DNA from: Faecalibacterium sp. I4-3-84
GTDB taxonomy: Bacteria; Bacillota; Clostridia; Oscillospirales; Ruminococcaceae
Direction: 5' to 3'
DNA length: 64,000 bases
Assembly (NCBI RefSeq): GCF_023347255.1
Contig: NZ_CP094466.1
Span: 2,108,001 to 2,172,000, forward strand
Shown here: one piece after another, positions 33,735-43,238 of the stretch
How positions within the stretch are numbered: position 1 is the stretch's first letter
Layout of the letters: every line of letters starts with the position of its first letter
Position numbers and translations under genes: made by a program
The notes under the pieces: model-generated
What the model saw: only the letters and a program-made list of their open reading frames with translations
Databases searched by the model: none
What the model was told of the DNA's origin: nothing

Positions 33735-34601
33735 ATGACCAACATGGACAAACTGTATGAAGCTGTGGAAGCCCGCGGCCCGGTGTGCGTAGGTCTGGAT
33801 ACCGATTTCAGCTACCTGCCCGCCGACTTCGTGGACAGCACCCTGACGAAGGGCGAGAACATCGTGCGCTTCAACAAGAGGCTCATCGATGCCACCAAGG
33901 CCGTGGCAGGCTGCTACAAGGTGCAGATCGCTTACTACGAGTCTCTGGGCCTTGAGGGCATGAAGGCCTACGCCGACACCCTGAAGGCTGTGCGTGAGGC
34001 CGGTGTGCCGGTGATCGCCGACATCAAGCGCGGCGACATTGCCAAGACCGCCGAGATGTACGCCATGGGTCACTTTACTGGCGATTTCGAGAGTGATTTC
34101 GTCACGCTGGCACCCTATATGGGTCTGGACTCCATCAGCCCCTACCTGCCCTACGCCGAAAAGCAGGGCAAGGGCATGTTCGTGCTCTGCCGCACCTCCA
34201 ACGGCGGTGCCAAGGACTTTGAGTATGAGAAGCTGGCCGACGGCCGCCACGTCTACGATCTGGTGGGCGACAAGCTGAATGCTCTGGGCAAGGACTACAT
34301 GGGCGAGCACGGCTACTCCTCCATCGGTCTGGTCATCGGCGGCACCCACATCGAGGAGGCCACCGAGATCCGTGCAAAGTATCAGGACAGCTTCTTCCTG
34401 ATCCCCGGCTACGGCGCACAGGGCGGCAAGGCCGAGGACATTGCCCAGTACCTCACCAAGGGCAACGGCGGCGTGGTCAACTCCAGCCGCGGCATCCTGC
34501 TGGCCTATAAGAAGCAGCCGGGCACTGCCTTTGACGAAGCCGCTTACAACGAATGTGTGAATATGAAGGAGGCCATTGCTCATGCGTGCAGCCTGCTGTG
34601 A
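33735..34601 (+). CDS. pyrF: Orotidine 5'-phosphate decarboxylase
   Basis: 288-aa TIM-barrel enzyme for the last UMP step, of the longer (type 2) subfamily. VCVGLDTDFSYLP start, catalytic VIADIKRGDIAKTAEMYA (Asp-Lys-x-x-Asp), LAPYMGLDSISPYL, and phosphate loop NSSRGILLAYKK. AGGAGG before ATG 33735. The 3' end overlaps pyrK by 20 bp and supplies its ribosome site. Confidence 0.96.
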   Translation: MTNMDKLYEAVEARGPVCVGLDTDFSYLPADFVDSTLTKGENIVRFNKRLIDATKAVAGCYKVQIAYYESLGLEGMKAYADTLKAVREAGVPVIADIKRGDIAKTAEMYAMGHFTGDFESDFVTLAPYMGLDSISPYLPYAEKQGKGMFVLCRTSNGGAKDFEYEKLADGRHVYDLVGDKLNALGKDYMGEHGYSSIGLVIGGTHIEEATEIRAKYQDSFFLIPGYGAQGGKAEDIAQYLTKGNGGVVNSSRGILLAYKKQPGTAFDEAAYNECVNMKEAIAHACSLL

Positions 34602-35355
34602 AGCCACTGTCCTGCGCAATGAGGTCATTGCCCCGGACATCCGTCTGCTGACGGTGGTCTGGCCGGACCGCGACCACGCACCCCACGCAGGCCAGTTCTT
34701 TACCCTGCGTGCATGGGGCGCAGACGAAGCCCCCTTCCTGTCCCGGCCCATCAGCGTGCACCGCTGGAACCCGGACAGCAGCACCATCGAGTTTCTGTAT
34801 CAGGTGGTGGGCGAGGGCACTGAAAAGATCGCGCAGCTCAAAATGAAGGATACCTTCCAGCTCACCGGCCCTATGGGCAACGGCTTTGATGTGCCGGACA
34901 TCCTGAGCAAGTACAAAAAGATCGCTGTGGTGGGCGGCGGCATCGGCACCGCGCCCATGTTCCAGCTCACCCGCGAGCTGGCAGCAGCAGGTGTGAAGCC
35001 GGACGTGTTCTTCGGCTTCCGGGATGCCCCCTACTGCATGGAGGAGTATCGCGAGATCGCAAACCTCGTCAAGGTGTCCACCGACACCGGCGCAGTGGGC
35101 TTCCACGGCTTTGTCACCCAGCTGTACGACCCCGCCGACTACGATGTGGTGCTGGTGTGCGGCCCCACGGTCATGATGAAGAACGCCGCCCGCCTGTGTG
35201 CCGAGAAGGGTACCCCCTGCTTTGTGAGCATGGAAAAGAAGATGGCCTGCGGCATTGGTGCCTGCCTTGGCTGCACCTGCGAGACCAGGGGCGGCGAGGG
35301 CAAGAGCGTGTGCAAGAACGGCCCGGTATTTGATGCAACGGAGGTGTTCTTCTGA
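34582..35355 (+). CDS. pyrK: Dihydroorotate dehydrogenase electron-transfer subunit
   Basis: 257-aa FAD/[2Fe-2S] subunit that passes electrons from PyrD to NAD. ATG 34582 has GAAGGAGG; the TTG at 34576 is less well spaced. FAD domain (FLSRPISVHRWN), NAD-binding VVGGGIGTAPMFQL, and the C-terminal iron-sulfur cysteines in CGIGACLGCTCETRGGEGKSVC spanning about residues 217-238. Overlaps pyrF and touches pyrD (TGATG). Confidence 0.95.
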   Translation: MRAACCEATVLRNEVIAPDIRLLTVVWPDRDHAPHAGQFFTLRAWGADEAPFLSRPISVHRWNPDSSTIEFLYQVVGEGTEKIAQLKMKDTFQLTGPMGNGFDVPDILSKYKKIAVVGGGIGTAPMFQLTRELAAAGVKPDVFFGFRDAPYCMEEYREIANLVKVSTDTGAVGFHGFVTQLYDPADYDVVLVCGPTVMMKNAARLCAEKGTPCFVSMEKKMACGIGACLGCTCETRGGEGKSVCKNGPVFDATEVFF

Positions 35356-36281
35356 TGGCTGACCTGAAAACCAACCTGCTGGGCTTTGTGATGAACAGCC
35401 CGGTCATCGGCGCATCCGGTACTGTGGGCTACGGTGTGGAGTACGAAGAGCTGGCAGACTTTGCCAAGATCGGCGGCATCTCCGGCAAGGGCCTGACCCT
35501 GCACGGCCAGTACGGCAACAAGGGCGAGCGCCTGTGGGAGACCCCCTCCGGCCTCATCAACAGCATCGGCCTGCAGAACCCCGGCGTGCAGCACTTCATT
35601 GACGTGGAGCTGCCCGAGATGCTGGAACTGAAGCAGAAGTACGGCACGGTGGCCATTGCCAACCTTGGCGGCCACAGCGAGGAAGAGTATGTGGAAGGTG
35701 CCGCGATGCTGAGCGACAGCGCAGTGGACATCGTGGAGCTGAACATCTCCTGCCCCAACGTCAAGGTGGGCGGCATGGCCTACGGCGTGAAAGCCGAAGC
35801 TGCCGGTGAGGTGGTGCGCATGGTGCGCGCTGCCTGCAAAAAGCCCCTGATGGTCAAGCTGAGCCCGCAGGCCGAGAACATCCCTGAGATGTGCAAGGCT
35901 GTGGAAGCCGCCGGCGCGGACGCCATCAGCCTGACCAACACCTTCCAGGCCTGCGCCATTGATCTGGAAAAGCGCCGCCCGGTGTTCAACAACATCTTTG
36001 CGGGCCTGTCCGGCCCGGCGGTGCGGCCCATCGCCCTGCGCATGGTGTGGCAGGCCGTGGGCGCTGTGAACATCCCGGTGGTGGGTCTGGGCGGCATCGC
36101 CACGGGCCGTGACGCACTGGAGTTCATCATGGCCGGTGCTGCGGCGGTGCAGGTGGGTGCCGCAAACTTTGCCAACCCCCGCGCCATGGAGACCATTGCC
36201 GACGAGATGGCCGCATGGATGGACAAGAACGGCGTGAAAACGCTGGACGAGATCCGCGGATGTGCCCGGAATGCTGAATAA
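35355..36281 (+). CDS. pyrD: Dihydroorotate dehydrogenase, NAD-linked (class 1B)
   Basis: 308-aa FMN TIM-barrel catalytic subunit. NSPVIGASGTVGYG start, PSGLINSIGLQNPG, catalytic Cys in ELNISCPNVK, KLSPQAENI, phosphate-binding VGLGGIATGRDALEFIMAGAAAVQVG. Class 1B is shown by the Cys and by adjacency to pyrK. Its ATG overlaps the pyrK stop by one base. Last gene of the first pyr unit. Confidence 0.95.
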   Translation: MADLKTNLLGFVMNSPVIGASGTVGYGVEYEELADFAKIGGISGKGLTLHGQYGNKGERLWETPSGLINSIGLQNPGVQHFIDVELPEMLELKQKYGTVAIANLGGHSEEEYVEGAAMLSDSAVDIVELNISCPNVKVGGMAYGVKAEAAGEVVRMVRAACKKPLMVKLSPQAENIPEMCKAVEAAGADAISLTNTFQACAIDLEKRRPVFNNIFAGLSGPAVRPIALRMVWQAVGAVNIPVVGLGGIATGRDALEFIMAGAAAVQVGAANFANPRAMETIADEMAAWMDKNGVKTLDEIRGCARNAE

Positions 36282-36343
36282 TCCAATTGATATACCAGCA
36301 AAATGCTAATTTATACGCATAAAAACAAAGTCGCTGCATAAAT

Positions 36344-36372
36344 TTGCAAATCACGCAAAAGCGTGGTACAAT
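36344..36372 (+). promoter_or_regulatory. pyrE promoter with palindrome in its spacer
   Basis: TTGCAA (36344-36349), 17-bp spacer, TACAAT (36367-36372). The spacer contains CACGC-AAAA-GCGTG (36352-36365), a perfect dyad that looks like a repressor site. Confidence 0.7.
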
Positions 36373-36414
36373 ACCGTTCAAAAGACATTTTTATAAAAGA
36401 GAGGGAGAAGTACA

Positions 36415-37008
36415 ATGAGTGAAGCACTTGAGATCCTGAAGAGCTGTGACGCGTTCCTGGAAGGCCACTTCCTGCTGTCCTCCGGCCGCCATTCCAGCGC
36501 ATACTGCCAGATGGCCTACCTGCAGCAGTACCCCGACCGCTGCGCCGAGGTGATGAAGACCGTGGCAGATAAGGTCAAGGAAATGGACGTGGATGTGATC
36601 GTCGGCCCGGCCATGGGCGGCATCGTGTACGCCTACGAGCTGGCCCGCCAGACCGGCAAGCGCGCCATCTTTACCGAGCGCGTGGATAATGTGATGACCC
36701 TGAAGCGCTTCGCCATCCACCCGGGTGAGAAGTGCCTCATCGCTGAGGACGTGGTCACCACCGGCATCTCCTCTCTGGAGACCAAGCGCGTGATCGAAGA
36801 GAACGGCGGCATCTGCGTGGGCATCACCTGCGTGGTGGACCGCACCAAGCCCGAGGCTCCGTCTCCCATTCCCATCGTGGCAAGCGCCCTCAAGCTGGAT
36901 CTGCCCAACTACGCACCGGAAGAGTGCCCCATCTGCAAGGAGGGCAAGCTGCCGCTGGTGCATCTGGGCAGCCGCAAGATGAAGCAGGAAGCAAAGCAGA
37001 CCCTGTAA
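36415..37008 (+). CDS. pyrE: Orotate phosphoribosyltransferase
   Basis: 197-aa type I phosphoribosyltransferase joining orotate and PRPP. GHFLLSSGRHSSAYCQ start, VIVGPAMGGIVYAYELAR, PRPP loop CLIAEDVVTTGISS, and a C-terminal Cys pair (PEECPICKEGKLPLV) seen in clostridial/archaeal-type PyrE. GAGGGAG before ATG 36415. Own promoter, then carA 21 bp downstream. Confidence 0.95.
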   Translation: MSEALEILKSCDAFLEGHFLLSSGRHSSAYCQMAYLQQYPDRCAEVMKTVADKVKEMDVDVIVGPAMGGIVYAYELARQTGKRAIFTERVDNVMTLKRFAIHPGEKCLIAEDVVTTGISSLETKRVIEENGGICVGITCVVDRTKPEAPSPIPIVASALKLDLPNYAPEECPICKEGKLPLVHLGSRKMKQEAKQTL

Positions 37009-37029
37009 TGTGTTGAAACGAGGAAAACT

Positions 37030-38139
37030 ATGAACGCATATCTTCTTTTGGCAAATGGCATGGTCTTTGCCGGCCAGTCGGTGGGTGCCGAGGGTGTCAC
37101 CGTGGGCGAGGTGGTCTTTGCCACCGGCATGGTGGGCTTTCAGGAGACCCTGACCGACCCCAGCTACTATGGCCAGATCATCACCCAGACCTACCCCCTT
37201 ATCGGCAACTACGGCATGAATAAGGACGACATGGAGTCCGACCGCATCTGGGCAAAGGGCTACATCGTGCGCGAGGCCTGCACCACCCCCTCCAACTGGC
37301 GCTGCGAGGAAACGCTGGACAGCTTTTTGAAAAAGAACAACACCATCGGCATTGAGGGCATCGACACCCGCCACCTGACCCGCATCATCCGCGAGAGCGG
37401 CGTGATGAACGGTGCCATCCTGACCACCTTCGATCCCGCCGACCCGGCCAACAAGGCCGAGACCGAGGCTCTGCTGGCTCAGATCCGCGCCTACGCCGTC
37501 ACCGATGCGGTGAAGAATGTTACCTGTGAAAAGCCCGAGGTGTTCAACCCGCAGGGCGAGACCCATATCGTGCTGATGCACTACGGCTGCAAGCGCAACA
37601 TCGTGCGCTGCCTTGTCAAGCGCGGCTGCAAGGTGACGGTCATGCCCGCCTTTGCAACGGCAGAGGAAATCAAGGCCCTTGCTCCGGACGGCATCATGCT
37701 GTCCAATGGTCCCGGCGACCCGGCGGAACCCGTGGAGGTCATCGAGAACCTCAAGCACATCTTTGAGCTGAACATCCCCACCTTCGGCATCTGTCTGGGC
37801 CACCAGCTGAGTGCTCTGGCAGCCGGTGCCAAGACCATGAAGCTCAAATACGGCCACCGCGGTGCCAACCAGCCCGTGACCGACTTTGAGTCCGGCCGCA
37901 CCTTCATCACCAGCCAGAACCACGGCTACGCTGTGGTGGGCGACGAGCTGCCCGCCGAGATGGGCGAGGTGGCACAGGTGAACGCCAACGACGGCACCTG
38001 TGAGGGCATCAAGTACAAGAAGTGGAACTGCTTCACCGTGCAGTTCCACCCGGAAGCAAACGGCGGCCCCAAGGATACCGAGTTTCTGTTCGACCGCTTC
38101 CTGAACAACGTCAAAGCAGCAAAAAAGGAGGCACGCTGA
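37030..38139 (+). CDS. carA: Carbamoyl-phosphate synthase small subunit
   Basis: 369-aa glutamine amidotransferase subunit supplying ammonia to CarB. N-terminal CPSase_sm domain (about 1-135, GYQET-like GFQETLTDPSYYGQIITQTYPLIGNYG), then a class I GATase with LSNGPGDP, nucleophile Cys in FGICLGHQL and His-Glu in VQFHPEANGGP. ACGAGGAAAACT before ATG 37030. carB starts 1 bp after its stop. Confidence 0.96.
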   Translation: MNAYLLLANGMVFAGQSVGAEGVTVGEVVFATGMVGFQETLTDPSYYGQIITQTYPLIGNYGMNKDDMESDRIWAKGYIVREACTTPSNWRCEETLDSFLKKNNTIGIEGIDTRHLTRIIRESGVMNGAILTTFDPADPANKAETEALLAQIRAYAVTDAVKNVTCEKPEVFNPQGETHIVLMHYGCKRNIVRCLVKRGCKVTVMPAFATAEEIKALAPDGIMLSNGPGDPAEPVEVIENLKHIFELNIPTFGICLGHQLSALAAGAKTMKLKYGHRGANQPVTDFESGRTFITSQNHGYAVVGDELPAEMGEVAQVNANDGTCEGIKYKKWNCFTVQFHPEANGGPKDTEFLFDRFLNNVKAAKKEAR

Positions 38140-38140
38140 A

Positions 38141-41100
38141 ATGCCGAAGGACCCTAGAATCAAGAAGGTGCTGGTCATTGGCTCCGGCCCCATCATCATT
38201 GGTCAGGCTGCGGAGTTCGACTACTCCGGCACGCAGGCCTGCCGCGCCCTGAAGGCAGAGGGCATCGAGACCGTTCTGCTGAACTCCAACCCCGCAACCA
38301 TCATGACCGACCCGGATGTGGCTGACCATGTTTACATCGAGCCCATGACGCTGGAAGTCGTGGAGCGCATTCTGGACATTGAAAAGCCGGACTCCGTGCT
38401 GCCGAACCTCGGCGGTCAGATGGGCCTGAATCTGTCCATGGAGCTGGCCCGCTCCGGCTATCTGGACCGCACCGGCATCCGTCTGCTGGCCTGCAAGCCC
38501 GAGACCATCGACCGTGCCGAGGACCGCGAGCTGTTCAAGGAGACGATGGAAAAGCTGCACCAGCCCATCATCCCCTCTGAGGTGGTGGAAACGCTGCAGG
38601 ACGCACTGGCCTGTGCCGACCGCATCGGCTACCCGGTCATCGTGCGCCCGGCCTTCACCATGGGCGGCACCGGCGGCGGCATCTGCGAGAACAAGGCAAA
38701 GCTCATCGAGATCGGCACCAACGGCCTGCGCCTTTCCCCCATCCATCAGATTCTTGTGGAAAAGTGCATCGCCGGCTGGAAAGAGATCGAGTATGAGGTC
38801 ATGCGCGACCACAAGGGCAACGTGATCACCGTGTGTAACATGGAGAACCTGGATCCTGTGGGCATCCACACCGGCGACTCGGTGGTCGTGGCTCCCTCCC
38901 AGACCCTGACCGACCACGAATACCAGATGCTGCGTACCGCCGCACTGGATATCATCACTGAGCTGGGCATTGAAGGCGGCTGCAACTGCCAGTTCGCCCT
39001 GAAACCGGACAGCTTTGACTATGCGGTCATCGAGGTCAACCCCCGTGTGTCCCGCTCTTCCGCACTGGCTTCCAAGGCCACCGGCTACCCCATTGCCAAG
39101 GTGGCCACCAAGATCGCCATCGGCTACACGCTGGACGAGATCACCAACGACGTCACCGGCAAGACCTGCGCCTGCTTTGAGCCTGCGCTGGACTACATCG
39201 TGGTCAAGTACCCGAAGTGGCCCTTTGATAAGTTCGTCTACGCCGACAAGTCTCTGGGCACCCAGATGATGGCCACCGGCGAGGTGATGAGCATTGGCAA
39301 TAGCTTTGAGGCTGCCATGATGAAGGCGGTCTCCTCCATCGAGCTGGGTATGGACACCCTGACCCACAAGCCCTTTGAAGAGCTGACCGATGACGAGATC
39401 GTGGCTCACATGCATGTTCAGGACGCGGAGCGCGTGTTCTGCGTGTACGAGGCCCTCAAGCGCGGCATCGACCACCAGACCATCTACCGCATCACCAAGA
39501 TCGACTGGTGGTTCCTGGACAAGATGCAGCATCTGGCAAACCTTGAGAATGGCCTTGCCAAGTGCAACGGCGTGCTGACCGAAGAGCAGTACAAGACTGC
39601 CAAGAAGTACGGCTTCCAGGATAAGACCATCAAGCGTCTGGCACAGGTAGACACCCTGCCTGTGGAGAACTACCGCGCCGGCTTCAAGATGGTGGATACC
39701 TGCGCTGCCGAGTTCTCGGCCAACACCCCTTACTTCTACTCTACCTACGACGGCGACAACGAAGCCGCTGAGTTCATTGCCGAGAAGGAAGCCGAAGCAT
39801 CTGCCAAGGGCGAGCCCAAGAAAAAGAAGGTTCTGGTCTTTGGTTCCGGCCCCATCCGCATCGGTCAGGGCATCGAGTTCGACTACTGCTCGGTGCACTG
39901 TGTGTGGACCCTGAAGAAGCACGGCTGCGAAGCCATCCTGGTCAACAACAACCCCGAGACCGTCTCCACCGACTTTGACACCGGCGACCGTCTGTACTTT
40001 GACCCGCTGAACCCGGAGAGCGTGGACAACATCATTGCCACCGAGAAGCCGGATGCCTGCGTGGTGCAGTTCGGCGGCCAGACCGCCATCAAGCTGGCAA
40101 AGCACATGGACGAGATCGGCCTGCCCATTCTGGGCACCCCGGCAGATGCCATCGATGAAGCAGAGGATCGTGAGCGCTTCGACGAGCTGCTGGAGCGCTG
40201 CAGGATCCCCCGCGCACCGGGCCGCACTGTCTTTAATCTGGACGAGGCTCTGGCTGCCGCCGACGAGATCGGCCTGCCGGTGCTGATGCGTCCCTCCTAC
40301 GTGCTGGGCGGTCAGAACATGATCGTGGCCTACACCAAGGCGGACGTGATCGAGTACATGGGCGTTATCACCGAGCATGTGGACATGGATCACCCTGTGC
40401 TGCTGGATAAGTATATTCTGGGCACCGAGTGCGAAGTGGATGCCATCTGCGACGGCGAAAACTTCCTGATCCCCGGCATTATGGAGCAGGTGGAGCGCAC
40501 CGGCGTGCACTCCGGCGACTCCATCTGTGTCTACCCGGCACAGCACCTGACTCAGGCTGAGATCGACACCATGGTGGATTACACCGGCCGCTTTGCCCGC
40601 GAGCTGCATGTCAACGGTCTGGTGAACGTGCAGTACGCAGTTTCCAACGGCAAGGTGTACGTCATTGAGGTGAACCCCCGTTCCTCCCGTACCGTGCCGT
40701 ATATCTCCAAGGTCACCGGCGTGCCCATGGTAGATCTGGCAGTGCGCTGCTGTCTGGGCGAAAAGCTGGCAGATATGGGCTACGGCACCGGCCTGCACCC
40801 CAACGCACCTTATGTGGCCGTCAAGGTGCCTGTGTTCAGCTTTGAAAAGCTGCACGGTGTGGATACCCAGTTCGGCCCCGAGATGAAGTCCACCGGCGAA
40901 GTGCTGGGCATTGCCCCCAACTACCACGATGCCCTGCTCAAGGGCCTCATCGGCGCGGGCTACACCTTCAAGACCCCCGGCCCTGCAAGCTGCTGCATCT
41001 TCACCGTGAAGGACAGCGACAAGCCGGAGTTCGTGGATATCGCATGGAAGCTCAAGAGCATGGGCTACAAGCTGTACGGTACCTCCGGCACCTGCGCATG

Positions 41101-41392
41101 GCTCAACAAGCACATGGTGCCCTGCAACGAAGTGCGCAATATGTCCGGCGAGTCGCCCAACATCGTGGACCTGCTGCAGAGCGGTCTGGTGGATTATGTG
41201 TTCTCTACCAGCGCTAAGGGCCGTGACCCCAAGCGCGACTCCGTCCGCCTGCGCCGCAAGGCTGTGGAGCTGAGCATCCCCTGCATCACCGCAGTGGATA
41301 CCGCCAACGCTCTGGTGAACTGCCTGCGCAGTGATCACAGTCTGGAAAATATCCCGCTGGTGGATATTGCCACCCTGTATCACCGCAAATAA
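38141..41392 (+). CDS. carB: Carbamoyl-phosphate synthase large subunit
   Basis: 1083-aa synthetase with two homologous halves. First half: VLVIGSGPIIIGQAAEFDYSG, ATP-grasp with RPAFTMGGTGGG. Second half starts after a Lys-rich linker (PKKKKVLVFGSGPIRIGQ, about residue 557) with RPSYVLGGQNM. The C-terminal MGS-like domain (about 945-1083) would carry allosteric control by nucleotides. Full length, no defects. Serves both pyrimidine and arginine synthesis. Confidence 0.97.
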   Translation: MPKDPRIKKVLVIGSGPIIIGQAAEFDYSGTQACRALKAEGIETVLLNSNPATIMTDPDVADHVYIEPMTLEVVERILDIEKPDSVLPNLGGQMGLNLSMELARSGYLDRTGIRLLACKPETIDRAEDRELFKETMEKLHQPIIPSEVVETLQDALACADRIGYPVIVRPAFTMGGTGGGICENKAKLIEIGTNGLRLSPIHQILVEKCIAGWKEIEYEVMRDHKGNVITVCNMENLDPVGIHTGDSVVVAPSQTLTDHEYQMLRTAALDIITELGIEGGCNCQFALKPDSFDYAVIEVNPRVSRSSALASKATGYPIAKVATKIAIGYTLDEITNDVTGKTCACFEPALDYIVVKYPKWPFDKFVYADKSLGTQMMATGEVMSIGNSFEAAMMKAVSSIELGMDTLTHKPFEELTDDEIVAHMHVQDAERVFCVYEALKRGIDHQTIYRITKIDWWFLDKMQHLANLENGLAKCNGVLTEEQYKTAKKYGFQDKTIKRLAQVDTLPVENYRAGFKMVDTCAAEFSANTPYFYSTYDGDNEAAEFIAEKEAEASAKGEPKKKKVLVFGSGPIRIGQGIEFDYCSVHCVWTLKKHGCEAILVNNNPETVSTDFDTGDRLYFDPLNPESVDNIIATEKPDACVVQFGGQTAIKLAKHMDEIGLPILGTPADAIDEAEDRERFDELLERCRIPRAPGRTVFNLDEALAAADEIGLPVLMRPSYVLGGQNMIVAYTKADVIEYMGVITEHVDMDHPVLLDKYILGTECEVDAICDGENFLIPGIMEQVERTGVHSGDSICVYPAQHLTQAEIDTMVDYTGRFARELHVNGLVNVQYAVSNGKVYVIEVNPRSSRTVPYISKVTGVPMVDLAVRCCLGEKLADMGYGTGLHPNAPYVAVKVPVFSFEKLHGVDTQFGPEMKSTGEVLGIAPNYHDALLKGLIGAGYTFKTPGPASCCIFTVKDSDKPEFVDIAWKLKSMGYKLYGTSGTCAWLNKHMVPCNEVRNMSGESPNIVDLLQSGLVDYVFSTSAKGRDPKRDSVRLRRKAVELSIPCITAVDTANALVNCLRSDHSLENIPLVDIATLYHRK

Positions 41393-41425
41393 TTACCTCA
41401 CGAATTACCCGTAAAATGCTTTTTT

Positions 41426-41457
41426 GCAGCGCCCGCCAAAACAGCGGGCGCTGTATT
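41426..41457 (+). terminator. Terminator after carB
   Basis: CAGCGCCCGC / GCGGGCGCTG then TATTT. Preceded by TTTTTT, so it may act on both strands. Confidence 0.85.
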
Positions 41458-41488
41458 TGTGAAGGACGGATAGAGATTACATAAGTTC

Positions 41489-41551
41489 GTGCGCAATAAA
41501 TGACGTTTTGTGCGCAATCTGTCGCAAACAGTGTGTGAATTATGTTATACT
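41489..41551 (+). promoter_or_regulatory. HU gene control region
   Basis: Direct repeat GTGCGCAAT at 41489-41497 and 41510-41518 (21 bp apart, two helical turns), a degenerate GTCGCAAAC at 41521, then TATACT (41546-41551). The -35 is poor, suggesting an activator site. Confidence 0.5.
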
Positions 41552-41611
41552 CAACAACGCAAAATTTGCCAAAAGACGTTACTTTTGGACACTCCAGGAG
41601 GATATAGATAC

Positions 41612-41914
41612 ATGACCCGTTCCCAGATGATCGAGACTGTGGCACGCAAGACCGGCTTCACCGAAGCACAGGTCGAGACCACGATGGATGCAATGTTTGA
41701 CCAGATCGCCGACTGCCTGCGCGCAGACGAGAAGGTGACCATCGCAGGCTTTGGCCGTTTTGAGATGCGTCCCCGCAAGCCCAAGGCCTACACCAACCCC
41801 AAGACCAAGGTTTCCAGCCGTCTGGAGTCCACCTCCATCCCCGGCTTCAAGGCCAGCGGCCGCTTCAAGCAGAAGCTGGAAGCAGGCAAGAAGAGCGTGG
41901 AAGAGACCGCCTGA
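41612..41914 (+). CDS. hup: HU-family DNA-binding protein
   Basis: 100-aa nucleoid protein from ATG 41612 (CCAGGAGG upstream). MTRSQMIETVARKTGFTEAQVETTMDAMFDQI helices, then GFGRFEMRPRKPK and the DNA-gripping arm region NPKTKVSSRLESTSIPGFKASGRFKQKL. The canonical arm motif RNPxTG is altered (NPKTKVSS), placing it in a divergent HU branch. Dimer that bends and compacts DNA. Monocistronic. Confidence 0.93.
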   Translation: MTRSQMIETVARKTGFTEAQVETTMDAMFDQIADCLRADEKVTIAGFGRFEMRPRKPKAYTNPKTKVSSRLESTSIPGFKASGRFKQKLEAGKKSVEETA

Positions 41915-41927
41915 TCTTTGTGCATTG

Positions 41928-41964
41928 AGGACCGTACCCGTGACCCCGGGTGCGGTTCTTTTTG
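41928..41964 (+). terminator. HU terminator
   Basis: GGACCGTACCC / GGGTGCGGTTC stem followed by TTTTTG. Confidence 0.85.
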
Positions 41965-41972
41965 TTTCTCTG

Positions 41973-42001
41973 CTGACAAGTGCGGCATTTCATGCTATAC
42001 T
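41973..42001 (+). promoter_or_regulatory. DEAD-box helicase promoter
   Basis: CTGACA (41973-41978), 17-bp spacer ending TGC, TATACT (41996-42001). Confidence 0.7.
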
Positions 42002-42040
42002 GGGTTCAGAATATAAAACGACAAAGGAACGGAGAATCAG

Positions 42041-43228
42041 ATGCTTTACAGTGAGTTGCAGTGCAGCGATGCCATCCACAAGGCCGTGGAGCGCATGGGC
42101 TTTGCCGAAATGACCGAAATTCAGGAAAAGACCATCCCCGTCATGATGGCGGGCTATGACGTGATCGCAAAAGCCCCCACCGGCACCGGCAAGACCTGTG
42201 CCTTCGGCATCCCGGTGGCGGAGCATATCTTACCGGAAAACAAGTACCCGCAGGCCGTGATCATGGCCCCCACCCGGGAGCTGGCCCAGCAGATCGCGCA
42301 GGAGCTGGAAGAACTGACCTATTTTATGCCCGAAGTGCAGGTGGCCTGCGTGTACGGCGGTGCCAACATGGAAAAGCAGGCAAAGCGCCTTGCCGAGGGC
42401 TGCCAGATCGTGGTGGCAACGCCGGGCCGTCTGATGGACCACTACAAGCACCATTCCATTGATATCTCCCATGTGACCCAGATCGTGCTGGACGAGGCCG
42501 ACGAAATGCTGAACATGGGCTTCTATAAGGATGTGCGGCATATCATTGAAATGATGAAGGCCCGCAAGTCCCTTTCCATGTTCTCGGCCACCATCAGCCG
42601 CGAGGTAATGGACATCGGCTGGCTGTACCAGCACAACGCCGAGGAGATCACCGTCCAGCCCAAGGAAGAAAGCCAGCCCAAGATCACCCAGTATATGCTG
42701 GAGACCTCCGGCCGCAACAAGCTTTCCGACCTTGCGCAGATCATCATTGGTGAGAACTACAAGCGTGTGATGGTGTTCTGCGATACCAAGTTCAACACTG
42801 CCACTCTGGCCAATCAGCTGGCACGACTGGGCTTCTCGGTGGACTGCCTCCACGGCGACCTCTCCCAGAAGGAGCGCAACCAGATCATGCAGAACTTCCG
42901 GGACGGCAAGCTGGCTATTCTGGTAGCCACTGACGTTGCCGCCCGCGGCATCGATGTTTCGGATGTGGATGCCGTGATCAACTACGATGTGCCCAGTGAG
43001 AACGAACATTACACCCACCGCATCGGCCGCACCGGCCGTGCCAAAAAGGAGGGCGTGAGCTACCTGTTCTATGTGCCGGAGGAGAAAAAGCGGGTGCAGG
43101 AACTGCTGCGCTTGACCCGCAATACCGACCTGTGCACCCCGGTGCACTTCGACTTCAACCATGAGCACATCGTGGTGGAGAAAAAGCAGGACAGCGCCGA
43201 CCGGTTCCAGATCAAGTGCTACTTCTGA
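42041..43228 (+). CDS. DEAD-box ATP-dependent RNA helicase
   Basis: 395-aa helicase of minimal core length. Motifs in order: Q-motif MTEIQEKTIP, I APTGTGKT, Ia PTRELAQQ, Ib TPGRL, II DEAD, III SAT, IV VMVFCDT, V ATDVAARGID, VI HRIGRTGR. The C-terminal extension is only about 45 residues and ends FQIKCYF, without the RNA-binding tail of CsdA/DbpA types. Probably ribosome assembly or mRNA unwinding. Monocistronic. Confidence 0.95.
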   Translation: MLYSELQCSDAIHKAVERMGFAEMTEIQEKTIPVMMAGYDVIAKAPTGTGKTCAFGIPVAEHILPENKYPQAVIMAPTRELAQQIAQELEELTYFMPEVQVACVYGGANMEKQAKRLAEGCQIVVATPGRLMDHYKHHSIDISHVTQIVLDEADEMLNMGFYKDVRHIIEMMKARKSLSMFSATISREVMDIGWLYQHNAEEITVQPKEESQPKITQYMLETSGRNKLSDLAQIIIGENYKRVMVFCDTKFNTATLANQLARLGFSVDCLHGDLSQKERNQIMQNFRDGKLAILVATDVAARGIDVSDVDAVINYDVPSENEHYTHRIGRTGRAKKEGVSYLFYVPEEKKRVQELLRLTRNTDLCTPVHFDFNHEHIVVEKKQDSADRFQIKCYF

Positions 43229-43238
43229 TAAAATAAGA

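Noticed and set aside
32292-34787. 831-aa minus-strand frame over pyrC and pyrF
   Set aside because: Antisense shadow of clear dihydroorotase and OMP decarboxylase genes; no domain recognisable.
38111-41383. 1090-aa open frame antisense to carB
   Set aside because: Low-complexity His/Gly/Val/Leu-rich shadow created by the GC-rich codon pattern of carB; carB itself shows every conserved motif.
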